Source: Cannabis sativa
Lineage: Eukaryota > Streptophyta > Magnoliopsida > Rosales > Cannabaceae
Length of the DNA stretch: 64,000 bases
Reading direction: 5' to 3'
NCBI RefSeq assembly: GCF_029168945.1
Contig: NC_083605.1
Coordinates: 21,217,280-21,281,279 of the forward strand
Part shown: positions 11,590 to 23,264 of the stretch, piece by piece
Numbering within the stretch: position 1 is the first letter of the stretch
Layout of the letters: every line of letters starts with the position of its first letter
Program-made: the position numbers and the translations under genes
The notes under the pieces: model-generated
Databases searched by the model: none
What the model saw: only the letters and a program-made list of their open reading frames with translations
Told to the model about the DNA's origin: nothing

Positions 11590-13302
11590 GTGATTCTTAC
11601 ATAATTGAGATGGAAGATGAGGATGATCCCAATCCTACATCAATTTTTTTTGGGGGACTCCTCTTACTCACTACTAAGAATTTGGATATGAAAGCATGGA
11701 TACCTACAATGGAGTTTGACGATGCAGTAATTAAGTATAATGTGTTAGATTTTATTGATAAATACATAAGGAATGAGTCTTTGTTAGAAGACCCGACGTG
11801 AAGATCTCATGAGCACAACATGCAGTCAAACTAACGATGCTAAACAAAGTAAATTTATGGGAGTTTTTCTTACCCTTTTCTTTTTATTTTGCACTGAGTT
11901 TATTTAATTGAGCCTTGCGGACAATGCTTCTAGTAATTGTGGAGGGAGATTAACTGTCGTGTCTATCATTTTTTTTTTCTTTAGTTATTTATTTTTATCG
12001 TTTTTTTAGTTTATATTAATTTTTCTTGCTTTAATTTTAGTAAGTGTGGGTTGAATGAAATTCTATTGACAATGATTGCTCGTGTTTGATGTGTGATTTT
12101 ACTTTGATGTCTTATGCATGGTCTTGGGGAAAATAATTTTGTTAATGATGAAATTCTTGATTGTGTGATAGTTATAATTCTCAAAAAATGATAGATTCTC
12201 ATGATTTGTGTGCTTAATTCATGATTAATTATTGCTCAAACTTGATTTTTTTTTTTAAAAAAAAAAATTACACATCAATTAAATTAACATATTTGCTAAT
12301 GTTTGGAAAGATGAATGCATGTTTGACTTTTGATTTAAAATCTCAACCACTCTAAAACTTGTTTGACAATCATTTGAGGCAAAATCAATAAATTACACAG
12401 TTTTAAAATATGATATCTGCAATTTTTTTGGATCGATTGAACTTTTCAAGCCTACCATATTTGTTAATTTCTTAGTTTTATCCAATTTGAGCCTAAATGT
12501 TGACAAATTGTTTTTCTTTTGACCATATACACTAACCTTTGAGCCTAAAAAAAATTCTTATTCATCTTTTTTCACACAATAATACATTTATGTTTTATGT
12601 ATTTGTAATTGTGTGAAGAGGAAAATATTCATGGATATGTGATGATGAAGAAAATATTTACTATTCCCTTAGAATAAATGTTTGTAAGTTGTAAGTATTT
12701 CATAAAAAAAAACTAAAAAAAAGTGATGAGAAATACGTCGAAAAATAAATGAATACTTGCAACAATTTAAGTGTGGGGGAATAGTAAGTTTTATGAAAAA
12801 AAGATACAAGATTGAATTATTGAGGGAAGTGATTAGGGAATACAAACGGGAATTATTTGAGAAAATATTGTATATGTATGCTATGGTGTGATTTGAGTCC
12901 AAATTAACTTTCTTTATCTATCTTTTACCCTAGCCTTACATTATAAGCCTATAAAGTCATATTGATCTTTAAATTATGTGTAATTACATTAGTGGAGAAT
13001 GCTTTGATAATTAAGCTTATAGAGTGAATTTTTGTTGAAATAAACGTTTCTTTTAAGATGAGCATTGATTGTTGGCATGCATGAATTGATTTGAATGTTA
13101 ATAATATGATTAGTTGATTGAACACATACACACATAAAAAAAAAAAAAAAGAGTTTGAAAAGTAACTTATCTTAAATTGAAATTCTAATGATTGAAGAAT
13201 TTACATTTTTCTTGGAATTATAAAGGGATGTATAATATTTGAAACTAATTTTTCTTTTCATAAAGACCGATTTATGTAAGCATTATTCATTTTATTATTA
13301 AC

Positions 13303-13340
13303 TTACTCGAGGACGAGCAAGAGTCAAGTGTGGGGGAATT
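13303..13340 (+). other. polypurine tract of the Athila-like remnant
   Basis: CGAGGACGAGCAAGAGTC followed by AAGTGTGGGGGAATT lies directly before the LTR. 'AAGTGTGGGGG' is the usual Athila/Tat polypurine tract. A second AAGTGTGGGGGAATAG at about 12769 is a likely decoy or old duplicate. Confidence 0.75.
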
Positions 13341-14891
13341 TGATAAGTCGATATTGTACCTTATAAATATAGCTAATTTATGTACTTATATTCTTAAATT
13401 GATTCTTTAAATTATTGATCAGTGTAATTATAATTTATTAGTCTATTTTGAAGACTAATCATGCATTTGGAGTCACTTGGAGGGATGTTAGCATATTTTG
13501 GTAGAAAATAGTAGAAGCCGGCGAGCTCGGTTTTACAAGATAGAACTTAATTGCAAATTTTAGCAACCTTAGAAGCAGAACTGGACTTGATGCTCAACAT
13601 GAAAATTTTAGATCTCGTTCTTAGGTTTTCTAGTATATCTTGAATCGCCTAATTTTGAGTTATATTGAAGAAGTTATGACCAAAATACTAATCAGATACA
13701 TAATAGAAATTGTCTTGGACGCTATAGCGCCCAATTCTTGCGATATAGCGCTGATTTGAAAAAAAACACACACAAAAAAAAAGATAATTTTAGCACATGG
13801 GTTCTTCGGGAAATATCTAATGGGCGCTATAGTGCCCAATTCCTGCGCTATAGCGTTGATTTATCATTTTTTCAAAAAAAAAAAAATCCTAATTCTAAGG
13901 GAATTCATTTATCTTTTCAAGCACTATAAATAGAACCTTTTAGGCTACGAATTTAATCCTTTTAAAGCTACAAATTAGAGAGAGAAATTCAGAGAGAGAG
14001 GAAGGAAGAGACGGAGATCGACTTCGAAGTGTTCTTCATTCTAGTTCTTTTCTTCTCCATGTACTTTTACTAAATATTATGATTTTGGTTATAATGTCTA
14101 GTTCTGAGTAGTTTTCTTTTAGTTAAGGGTTATTTCAAAACTCGAAATATGAATTCTCAGTTTCATTATTGAATGCTAATTTCTAGTTTTTATTATATCA
14201 AATTGCTTCTATTCTTCTATGTTCAGTGTTATGATTATTGTTTTAATCTTGTTTAGACGGCCGCTAAATTAGATTTTACTTTAATCTACCGTCATCTTAA
14301 GATTACTATTCACCTAATAGTCTAGGATTTTAAGTGTTTGTGACAAATTGTAATTTTATTTGTGATGAAGAATAGAACCTGGGTTAAATGAATTATATGC
14401 TTCATTGATTTGTTGCCTAGATTAGTCTATCTCCATAAATCTCAAAGCTTTATCTAAGTTAAATAAATTGCATGCTTCGTGGATTTACTACTTAGGTAGA
14501 AGAGTTAATTATTGAGCGCTTTACCTTGATTACATATAATAAGGAGATTGAGATAATTGACTACTTCAGCGTTATTTGCGGGATTAATAGTTTGATTGGA
14601 AACTGAAATTACATTTATTAATAAAAATTAGGAATGATTGTTGAGGGTGACGAATAACCTTTAACTAGTTTCTCTTATCATAAACTCAATTTTAATTTGT
14701 TTATTTTATTTTTATTTATGCTATTTTAATCTCAATCTCAAAACTACATTTTCTAACTCCTGTCATTAATTTTTGAATAATTAAATAAACATAGACCTCG
14801 TGAGTTCGACTCGTACTTACTTTTATACTGAAATAATTAAAAGTATTGGAAAAAAATATAGTAAATTTGATACGGCGTACGACACACCTCA
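13341..14891 (+). repeat. 3' LTR of the Athila-like remnant
   Basis: It begins TGATAAGTCGATATTG right after the polypurine tract and is best ended at CACACCTCA. Near the end it has the usual 'gacctcgtgagttcgac' and 'gatacggcgtacgacac' blocks. A likely promoter is CACTATAAATAG at about 13921. Two copies of a roughly 40-base palindromic repeat sit at 13718 and 13822. The 3' boundary is inferred, since no 5' LTR is available for comparison. Confidence 0.6.
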
Positions 14892-15101
14892 TTAATAGTT
14901 TCTTCATTTTCTCGAATGTTGTTCAATGTTGGTTAGATGGTTGCTTGGTGGTCAAATTAATATTTTTGTTTCCAATTAGCTCTATTAGTGCTCGATTAGG
15001 TTCGAGTGTTGTTTGTTCAATTTTCGTTTGATGGTTATTTATCGATTTTCTCGATTTTTGTTCGATGAATTTTGGCAGTTTTTAATATTTGAATATCTTT
15101 A
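14892..15101. other. intergenic, no gene seen
   Basis: AT-rich sequence with scattered TTCGAT/CTCGAT words. The complementary words (ATCGAA) are also dense at 17540-17845, so the two stretches may be parts of one old repeat split by later insertions. Confidence 0.3.
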
Positions 15102-15476
15102 GGGTAAATACTATTTTGGATTCTGTATTTTGTAAAAGTTACCAATTGGATCCTCTGTTTTGTTAAATGACAAAATAAACCCTGTATTTTCTAAAATAGT
15201 TCAAATAGGACCGTGAACTGATTTTTTTATCAAAATAAAGTTTAATAATAATCCGATCTAAATGTGTTTTATGACAAAACTGTTTATATTTTCTGTAGCT
15301 GTTCGTGTTAGGAATTATCTTCAAGTTAGTTATATTAAAAAAAAGTTGTCGAAAATTAAGTTCAGGGTCCTTTTTTTACAATTTTGGAAAATATAGGGTC
15401 CATTTTGTCATTTAACAAAATAGATGATCCAATTTGTAACTTTTGCAAAACACAGGGTCCAAAATGGTATTTACCC
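15102..15476. mobile_element. Mutator-like MITE, copy 1
   Basis: A 375-base element with long terminal inverted repeats: GGGTAAATACTATTTTGGAT at the left, and the right end is the reverse complement of GGGTAAATACCATTTTGGAC. It is flanked by 9-base direct repeats with one mismatch (ATATCTTTA 15093-15101, ATATTTTTA 15477-15485). A second copy is at 33438-33811. There is no coding capacity. The 9-bp target duplication points to mobilisation by a Mutator-like transposase. Confidence 0.85.
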
Positions 15477-15524
15477 ATATTTTTATTGGGTATTGCATGT
15501 TGATTCCTCCCAATTTTTTTAGGG

Positions 15525-17003
15525 AAATTATAGTAAATGGCCCCAAATTATAGGACTATGTTAGTTTATATCCTCATTTCAAAAAAATTTAGCAAATGTC
15601 CCTAAATCATAAGACTATGTTAGTAAATGTCCTCATTTCAAAATCATTATTTTTTTTTTTTTAGAATTAGAAGCAAATTATTTAAATATTATGATATATC
15701 TATATTAGTTTTGTTAAAATCTTTTTTATTTTAAAGTTATGTCAATTTTTTTTTATTTTTTTATGAGTTGTTTTGGGTTGTTGGTATATAGATTTTGTTG
15801 TACGGTATATCTCTATTTTGTTGTATCATATATTATTATTCTTAGATGATATTTATTTTTTGTTATGATATGTATAATAGTAGTATATAATTTTATTAGC
15901 ATAATAAAAATATTTTAATGTATGTATACAATTTTATTGCCATGCTACATATATTTAATTATTATTTTTATATTTTTTGATTGTATGATTATTTATTTTA
16001 AATAATATTTAATTAGTTTTTATTTTATTATATACAATGGTCATGGTATATATATTTTAATTGTGGTATATAATTTGGTTAGTATAGTATACATACATAT
16101 ATATATATATTAATAATTTATATTTTTTTTTTATTATTTTTTATATATATGTTTTGGTGTATGGTATATGTATTTTTTGTTAACGGTATATAATTTTTTT
16201 TTTAAATAATATTTAAATTTTATTTTTTATTGTACTTTTGTTAACATGATATATAATTTTATTAGCATCCGATATATTTTTATTTTTATTTGTTGTTATT
16301 ATTATATATATTTATATTGTAAGGTATATATTTTATGTTATATGATATATAAATTTTATTGTATAGTATATCATTTTATTTTAGATAATGCATGTTTAGT
16401 TTTTATTTTAGCATACATAAAGGTGATATATAATTTTGTTAATATGATATATATAATTTTTTTTTAATAATATTGTATTATTTTGTTTTATTTTTTTATT
16501 GTAGGTATATACGTTTTATTGTATGGTATATGGTTTTTGTTGTCTATAATATATTAATTATTAAATATGATATTTAGTTTCTATTTTATTATATATAAAA
16601 CTTTTGGTATGTATTCATATTATAATGGTGGTATATATCATTTTATTAGCATAATATATATATTTTTTGAGTATTAATTTAGTATTGTTATAATTTCTTT
16701 GTGGTATATAATTTTATTACTACGGTATATTAATTTTCAGTACTACGATATATCTAATACTGCTGTATATATTTAAATGATTTAATATATTTATTTATTT
16801 TTGTTACAATATAATAATATGCAATACTAAAAAAATTATGTAACTTAATTTTATTATTATATATATTTAATAAAAAAATATGTGATAAATGTATTTTTAT
16901 AATTTTTATTAGCTAATTTATTAGATTTGACAATTTTCTTAATTTTTTTAAAAAAAGAACATTTACTAACTTAGTTACTAAATTTAGGGTCATTTTTCAT
17001 CTC
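15525..17003. repeat. AT-rich GGTATAT array bounded by inverted repeats
   Basis: The core (about 15690-16900) is a degenerate array of GGTATAT, TTTTATTGTA and TTTATTAGCATA words. It is bounded by imperfect inverted repeats of about 45 bases: the left arm at 15590-15640 (AAATGTCCCTAAATCATAAG and on) and the right arm at 16951-17000. A second diverged left arm lies at 15535-15588. It behaves like a nonautonomous element filled with a minisatellite. The small reading frame inside is a low-complexity artefact. Confidence 0.5.
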
Positions 17004-17839
17004 AACCCATTTTTTTATTCCAATAAGTGAGCATTTTACTAGACCTTTCATAATGAACCAATCCGACCTGTTCATATGTAATGATATTTTTCTAAATGCT
17101 GAGTTGGAGATGAAAAGCCAAATAGGGCCATTTAATTAATTCCTTGGAAGTCCAGGGGTTGTCCCGCAAATCAAATCTAGGTAAAACACTCAAAGTTATT
17201 TTTGAATAAAACTGACCAAAGTACCTTTAAATGACTAATATTTATCTTGATAATGTATTCATTGCAGTGGTGATTGGGACATGTATACCATATAACACTT
17301 GGATCATGCATTGCTTAAAATTCTGTTAGATAGAGTAGTAGATGTCAACATGTCATTGTCCAGAAACTGTTGGTGTGTGGATTTGTTCTACCAGAAAGTA
17401 TAGGACTTTTATTTATTAGATTAAGCTTAGTGTACCCTAACTTATTTTGGATGATATAATATTTTGAAAGGTAACCTAATTTATTTCTATATTATTTTTG
17501 ACACAAGTACATAAACTATTTTTCTATCGAGTACATATCGAAGAGTTTTCGAACGATATCTAAAATCAAAATCAAATGTTTTATAAGCTCAAATTAATAA
17601 TTCACATAAACCATCAAGCATCCAACAAACAGTATCGAACATAATCGAATTTTACTAGACAAGAAGTCTTAGTACATAAAGTAATCGAACAAAATCTATC
17701 AATTAAAAACGAAATAAAATTAATACAAAAAAAAACATCTTCAAACATATATATCAAACAAATATCGAACATATATTGATGAGTATCGAATAATACAATG
17801 AAATAATATCATTCTACATATAATAAACAATCGAACAAA
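17004..17839. other. intergenic; ATCGAA-rich stretch, no gene seen
   Basis: No reading frame, RNA gene or known repeat is recognised. The second half has many ATCGAAC and ATCGAAT words, and the copia element at 17845 inserted into it. The same texture continues after the element (22767 onward). Confidence 0.4.
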
Positions 17840-17844
17840 CATCG

Positions 17845-18077
17845 TCTTAGAATTTAAGGTGTAGTGTACACGTGTCTTGCTTAGTCAAAGGGCTGTTATG
17901 GTTGTTAAATTCTTGTTGGAGTTAGTTAGTTTGTCCTAACCTCCTAACCGATTCTGTTATGTTTAGTTGTTGGTTCAGAGTTGGTTCAAAGTCTGTATAT
18001 ATGTCCTCTGCTGTAATTCATTTAATTCAATTTTCAATGAAACACATTTTGATCTCTTCATCTTCTTACTGCTAAAA
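17845..18077 (+). repeat. 5' LTR of the Ale-type element
   Basis: Begins TCTTAG and ends CTAAAA, so it lacks the usual TG...CA ends. The boundaries are fixed by the CATCG duplication outside and the primer site inside. A likely TATA box is TGTATATATG near 17993. It lacks 5 bases found in the 3' copy. Confidence 0.9.
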
Positions 18078-18090
18078 TGGTATCAGAGCC
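18078..18090 (+). promoter_or_regulatory. primer binding site (initiator tRNA-Met)
   Basis: TGGTATCAGAGCC directly abuts the 5' LTR and is the standard plant copia primer site, complementary to the 3' end of tRNA-iMet. Confidence 0.9.
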
Positions 18091-18144
18091 ACACGATTGA
18101 GTGTGCTCTTCGTCTCTTCCGCTCGTTGTTTTTGATCTTCGATT

Positions 18145-21100
18145 ATGGCCAGAGGAGGTGGAACTCAGACCCGCAGTACCACCAACAATGGTGAATCGAA
18201 TCGCTTCTCTGTTCTTGATCAGAGTAATCGCAGCTCTGCCGATGATCCTCGCAGTCCGTATTACTTGAACCATGGTGATAATCCTTCTGTTAATCTTGTC
18301 CCTAAAGTTCTTACTGGAGCAGAGAATTACAGCTCTTGGCGTCGTTCAATGATGGTGGCTTTACTTGCTAGGAACAAGATGAAATTCATCAATGGCAAAC
18401 TTCCTGCACCAGATGAAGAAGATGAAGATTATGAGGCATGGACAAGATGTAACAGCTTGGTTATTTCGTGGATTTTACACTCTGTCTCCAACTCGATTGC
18501 TGAAAGCATAATGTACATGGATGATGCGTCTTGCATCTGGTCTGAACTACAGGAAAGATTTCAACAAAGAAATGCTCCAAGAATCTATGAGGTTAAAAGA
18601 TTACTACAGTTGTTGGCTCAAGGTTCCAATGATGTTACCTCCTACTACACTCGTCTCAAAAGTCTCTGGGATCTTTTGCAAGAGTATAGACCACAGCCAG
18701 TATGCTCTTGTGGTGCTATGAAGACGATTCAAGCCTATCACGATGAAGACAAGGTTCTTGAGTTCCTGATTGGCCTCAATGAGTCATACTCCAGTACTAG
18801 ATCTCAAATCCTCCTTCAAGATCCTCTTCCCAATGTCAACAAAGTCTTTGCTTCTGTCATCCAAGAAGAAAGGCAAAGAGGTATCATTAACAATCAACCT
18901 GAAATTCCTAAATCCTCTAATGAAAGTGCAGGACAGTTTGCTGGTAATATGCAGGGAAATCGAAAAGAAAGTAGTCAGGCCAATGGGAAACCTACTTGTT
19001 CTCACTGTGGAATTGTTGGACATACTGCTGCAAAATGTTATAGGTTGCATGGATACCCCCCATGGCATCGTTTACATGGTAAGGTGCCAAAGGATCTTCC
19101 TAATAAGCCAAGCAATCAACAAAACCAGCAGCGTGATCGATCTCAGCAAAACGATCGACCCACTGCCAGTTTTTCTGGGCACATCAACAGTCAAGAAGGA
19201 GCTCCTGGAGAGCATGATTTCTCTTCTCAATGCCAGAAACTCATTGCCATGTTGACACAGAAAGTGCAAGAGAGCAGCACACTGAATCAGTCCACAGATC
19301 AGCCCATTGTTTCCAATATTTCTGGTAATGATTTCTGTGTCCCTAAATCTACTTGGATAATAGATACAGGGGCCACTCATCATGTATGCTGTGATCCCTC
19401 TTTGTTTCATAGTGTGCAAAGTAATATCAAAATCAATAATGTTGGATTGCCTGATGGTAGATACATTGCTGTCTCTTTTGTTGGAACTATACATCTATCT
19501 AACATTGTTCTTAAAAATGTTCTTTGTGTCCCCAAGTTCCATTGCAACCTACTTTCTGTAACCTCTCTTTCCAACACATCTAACTATTCTTTCCTTTTTC
19601 TTCCCAATAAATGTGTGATTCAGGATATTTCCAAGAATCAAGTGATTGGGATGGGTGAGCGTGTTGGACAACTCTACCTCCTGAGACACAATGATTCTCC
19701 TGCTGCCTTAGCTAGTTTTCCTACTGTTTTGTCCATTTCGAATTCCAAAATCAGCAGTGATGCTATATGGCATTATAGACTTGGCCATGCTTCTTGTGTA
19801 AAGAATCATTCTTTGAATAAAGAACTGAATTTTCACTACTCTAGCTGTTCTAATTTCCATTGTGCTATTTGTCATTTTGCCAAACAAAGAAAGTTGCCTT
19901 TTGTATCTAATCATAATATTGCCAAAGAATGTTTTGATTTGATTCATATAGATATTTGGGGCCCATATCATGTTTCTACTATTGAAGGTTTCAGATATTT
20001 TATCACTATAGTGGATGATTGCTCTAGGTATACATGGGTGCATCTTATCAAAAATAAATCTGATGCACAACATGTCATACCAGCTTTTATTAAGCTTGTA
20101 AACACCCAATATAATGCTAAAATTAAAGGGATCAGATCTGATAATGCCAAAGAACTTCAATTCCCCGAATTGTTCAGTTCTCTTGGTATTATTCATCACC
20201 ATTCTTGTGTCCAAACTCCTCAACAAAACTCTGTTGTTGAGAGAAAACATCAACACTTGTTGAATGTTGCTAGGGCACTTCTTTTTCAATCTCACATCCC
20301 TTTACCTTATTGGGGAGAATGTGTCAAAACTGCCACCTACATCATAAATAGAACACCCACTCCCAATCTTAAACACAAGTCCCCTTTTGAAATTTTAAAT
20401 TCTAAAGCCCCTAATTACAATCATTTTAGAGCCTTTGGTTGTTTAGCCTATGCCTCAACTTTAGGGGCTGCTAGAACCAAGTTTGCCCCCCGTGCTATTG
20501 CTTGTATTTTCTTAGGCTATCCTATAGGAATGAAAGCCTACAAGTTGTTAGATTTAAACACAAATAGAATTTTCTGCTCTAGAGATGTTATTTTTCATGA
20601 GCAGATTTTTCCATTTGTGAATGCTGGAACTATGTCTCATGAATCTCTTAATTTTTTTCCTAATTCTATTACTCACACCAGCAACCTTGACCTGCCACAA
20701 CCTGCTATACTACCTGATATAGAGGCAAACCAACCCGAACTTGCACCAGATTTTTATGACAGCAGACAAAAACCAGCTGGTATTACTACCAACAAACCCA
20801 TCAGAAATTCAAAAAGGCCATCATACTTGAATGATTATCATGTTTTCTAATCCACTAACAATGTTTCATCTCAGGGCAATCCTCCTATTACTGAGCATCC
20901 TTTATCCAAAGTAATCAACTACAGTAGGCTATCCCCCAGATTTTGTGCAAGCATACTTGCCATCTCTAGCCTATATGAACCTGAATTTTATCACCAAGCT
21001 AAAGGGATTCCAGTTTGGGACAATGCTATGGCATCTGAAATTCTTGCCCTTGAAACAAATGGGACTTGGATTATTGTTACTTTGCCTCCCCACCATCATG

Positions 21101-22521
21101 CAATTGGATGTAAGTGGGTCTATAAAATAAAGTATAATGCTGATGGAAGTGTTGAAAGATGTAAAGCAAGGTTAGTTGCTAAGGGCTATAGTCAACAAGA
21201 GGGTATTGACTATAATGACACATTTGCTCCTGTGGCCAAGTTAGTTTCTGTCAAATTGATTGTAGCTCTTGCTGCTATTCAAGGGTGGTTCTTACATCAA
21301 TTAGATGTGAATAATGCTTTCTTGCATGGGGATTTACATGAAGAAGTGTATATGACTATACCTCAAGGGTATAGTCCTAAGGGGGAGCTTCCACCAAGGG
21401 CTGTATGCAAACTTCAAAAATCAATATATGGCCTTAAACAAGCTTCAAGGCAGTGGTTCGAAAAATTCTCCTCAGCCTTAGTCGAAGAAGGTTTTAAACA
21501 TTCAGCATCAGACCATTCTTTATTCATTAGGCAAAATGGATCAAGCCTAATCTTGTTACTTGTGTATGTGGATGATGTCATTCTTGCTAGTAATAACATC
21601 AAGGAACTTGAGGCTTTAAAAATCAGGCTCAATAATAGATTTAAACTGAAAGACCTTGGAGAACTTAGGTACTTTCTTGGTCTTGAGATTGCAAGGTCAA
21701 ATAGAGGTATTTTTGTTTCTCAAAGACATTATGCCTTGCAACTATTGGAGGATCTAGGGTATTTGGGCAGCAAATCTGTCAATACCCCCATGGAGATCAA
21801 TCTAAAGCTTAGTCAAGACAGCGAAGACAAGCTTGCCGACCCTACTCTCTATAGAAGAATCATTGGAAAATTGCAATATTTAGTCATAACAAGGCCTGAC
21901 TTAGCTTACTCTGTCAACAAACTAAGTCAGTTCCTTGCCTCTCCTAGGACTAATCACCTTATTGCAGCCCAAAGGGTCCTTCAATATGTGAAGGGAACAC
22001 CTGGGCAGGGCTTGTTTTATCCTGCAAAATCTGATATCAGGCTGAAAGCCTATACCGATGCTGACTGGGCATCTTGCGTTGATACCAGAAAATCTACCAC
22101 AGGTTTTTGTGTGTTTCTTGGCGATTCTCTCGTGTCTTGGAAGAGCAAGAAACAACAAATAGTGTCTAGATCTTCTGCAGAGGCCGAATATAGAGCAATG
22201 GCCAACACTACTTGTGAGTTAGTTTGGTTGATATCTTTGCTCAAAGAGTTGGGAATTGAACATGAAAATCCTGCCATATTGCATTGTGATAATAAAGCAG
22301 CACAACAAATAGCAGCCAATCCCGTTTTTCACGAGCGTACCAAGCATATAGAAATCGATTGTCACATTGTTAGGCAAAAAGTTCAAGAGGGAATCATCAA
22401 GACTTCTCACACTTCCAGCAAAGAGCAGATTGCTGATATCTGCACTAAAGTCCTTTTGCCTTCTCAGTTTCAAGCTCTCAAAGATAAAATGGGGTTATAT
22501 GACATCTACACTCCACCTTAA
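18145..22521 (+). pseudogene. copia gag-pol polyprotein, one nonsense codon
   Basis: Two long frames, 18145-20850 and the one continuing to 22521, lie in the same frame and are separated only by TAA at 20848-20850 (codon 902 of 1458 sense positions). Order: gag with a zinc knuckle CSHCGIVGHTAAKC (about residue 287); protease with DTGA at Asp407; GAG-pre-integrase WHYRLGH at about 542; integrase core Asp603 (DIWGP), Asp666 (SDNAKE) and Glu699; reverse transcriptase with LDVNNAFLHG and YVDD (21565-21576); RNase H with YTDADWASC. The stop falls in the linker between integrase and RT, so gag, PR and INT could be made but RT and RNase H would need readthrough. All catalytic motifs are kept. The D-to-E spacing in integrase is about three residues shorter than usual. 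Confidence 0.93.
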
Positions 22522-22528
22522 GGCGGAG
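22519..22528 (+). other. polypurine tract of the Ale-type element
   Basis: The purine run AAGGCGGAG lies between the end of gag-pol and the 3' LTR and would prime plus-strand DNA synthesis. It is short and contains one C. Confidence 0.7.
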
Positions 22529-22766
22529 TCTTAGAATTTAAGGTGTAGTGTACACGTGTCTTGCTTAGTTAAAGGGCTGTTATGGTTGTTAAATTCTTGT
22601 TGGAGTTAGTTAGTTTGTCCTAACCTCCTAACCGATTCTGTTATGTTTAGTTGTTGGTTCAGAGTTGGTTCAAAGTCTGTATATAAAATGTGTCCTCTGC
22701 TGTAATTCATTTAATTCAATTTTCAATGAAACACATTTTGATCTCTTCATCTTCTTACTGCTAAAA
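22529..22766 (+). repeat. 3' LTR of the Ale-type element
   Basis: Same sequence as the 5' LTR except one T for C and a 5-base insertion (AAATG) next to the TATATA. It ends CTAAAA and is followed by the CATCG target duplication. Confidence 0.9.
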
Positions 22767-22771
22767 CATCG

Positions 22772-23264
22772 AGCAAGGATTAAATAAGTATAACATTTTA
22801 TACTATCAAACATATATTGTGGATCTATTGAACAACATCAAAACTTCATCACTAACCTCTAAAATAAACTTTATCGATCAAGAGTCTAACATGTATCAAT
22901 AGATAGTTCCACAACTAGTGACCTACAACTAAATGCTAGGTGGCAATGCCTCAAATGATCTAAAAAGGAAAGGCATTTCGACTAACTCCTCAAGCAAGAG
23001 TACAACACTCCACACAATTTGATAAAATTTGAGCAATCTCCAAACCCTCGATCATCATACACAAAATATCGAATTTCAAAATTTACAATCTCGATAATTT
23101 TAATAACTACACCAAAACACATAACCTAAGCCATATTCATCCACTATACAATTTGTAATTGTAGATTGCCACATAATTATACAAACAAATGGCTGTTCAG
23201 AAGAAAATAATATACATTCGTACAAATATATTTACATATAGAACATGTTTTTCCGTTAGGTAAA
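22772..23264. other. intergenic and TCP11 3' flank
   Basis: Continuation of the ATCGA-rich target sequence, then the presumed 3'-UTR of the minus-strand TCP11 gene. No reading frame or RNA is recognised. Confidence 0.4.

Larger units (their letters stand above)
11600..14891 (+). mobile_element. Athila-like Ty3/gypsy remnant (protease fragment to 3' LTR)
   Basis: The left part encodes a short protease-end remnant (11610-11801). Its core 'PTMEFDDAVIKYNV' resembles 'LTMEFDGEVIKFNV' in Athila-type polyproteins. RT, RNase H and integrase are missing. About 1.5 kb of A/T-rich noncoding sequence leads to a polypurine tract and an LTR of 1551 bases. Long noncoding DNA between pol and the 3' LTR is usual for Athila. 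No matching 5' LTR is present in the window, so this is a deletion derivative or half element. Confidence 0.65.
17840..22771 (+). mobile_element. nearly intact Ale-type Ty1/copia retrotransposon
   Basis: Complete layout: target duplication CATCG (17840-17844 and 22767-22771), two LTRs of 233 and 238 bases, an initiator-tRNA-Met primer site, one gag-pol frame and a polypurine tract. The short LTRs and the gag start ('YYLNHGDNPSVNLV', 'LTGAENYSSWRRSM') fit the Ale lineage. The LTRs differ by one substitution (C to T near position 42) and one 5-base indel, so insertion was recent. The only coding defect seen is an in-frame TAA at 20848. Confidence 0.93.

Noticed and set aside
11610..11801. Small 63-codon gene after HISN6
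   Set aside because: The 'TMEFDDAVIKYNV' text is a relic of an Athila-type protease region, and the polypurine tract and LTR follow.
16246..16467. 73-codon frame rich in Tyr, Ile and Phe, like a membrane peptide
   Set aside because: It arises from the GGTATAT low-complexity array and has no homology or conserved structure.
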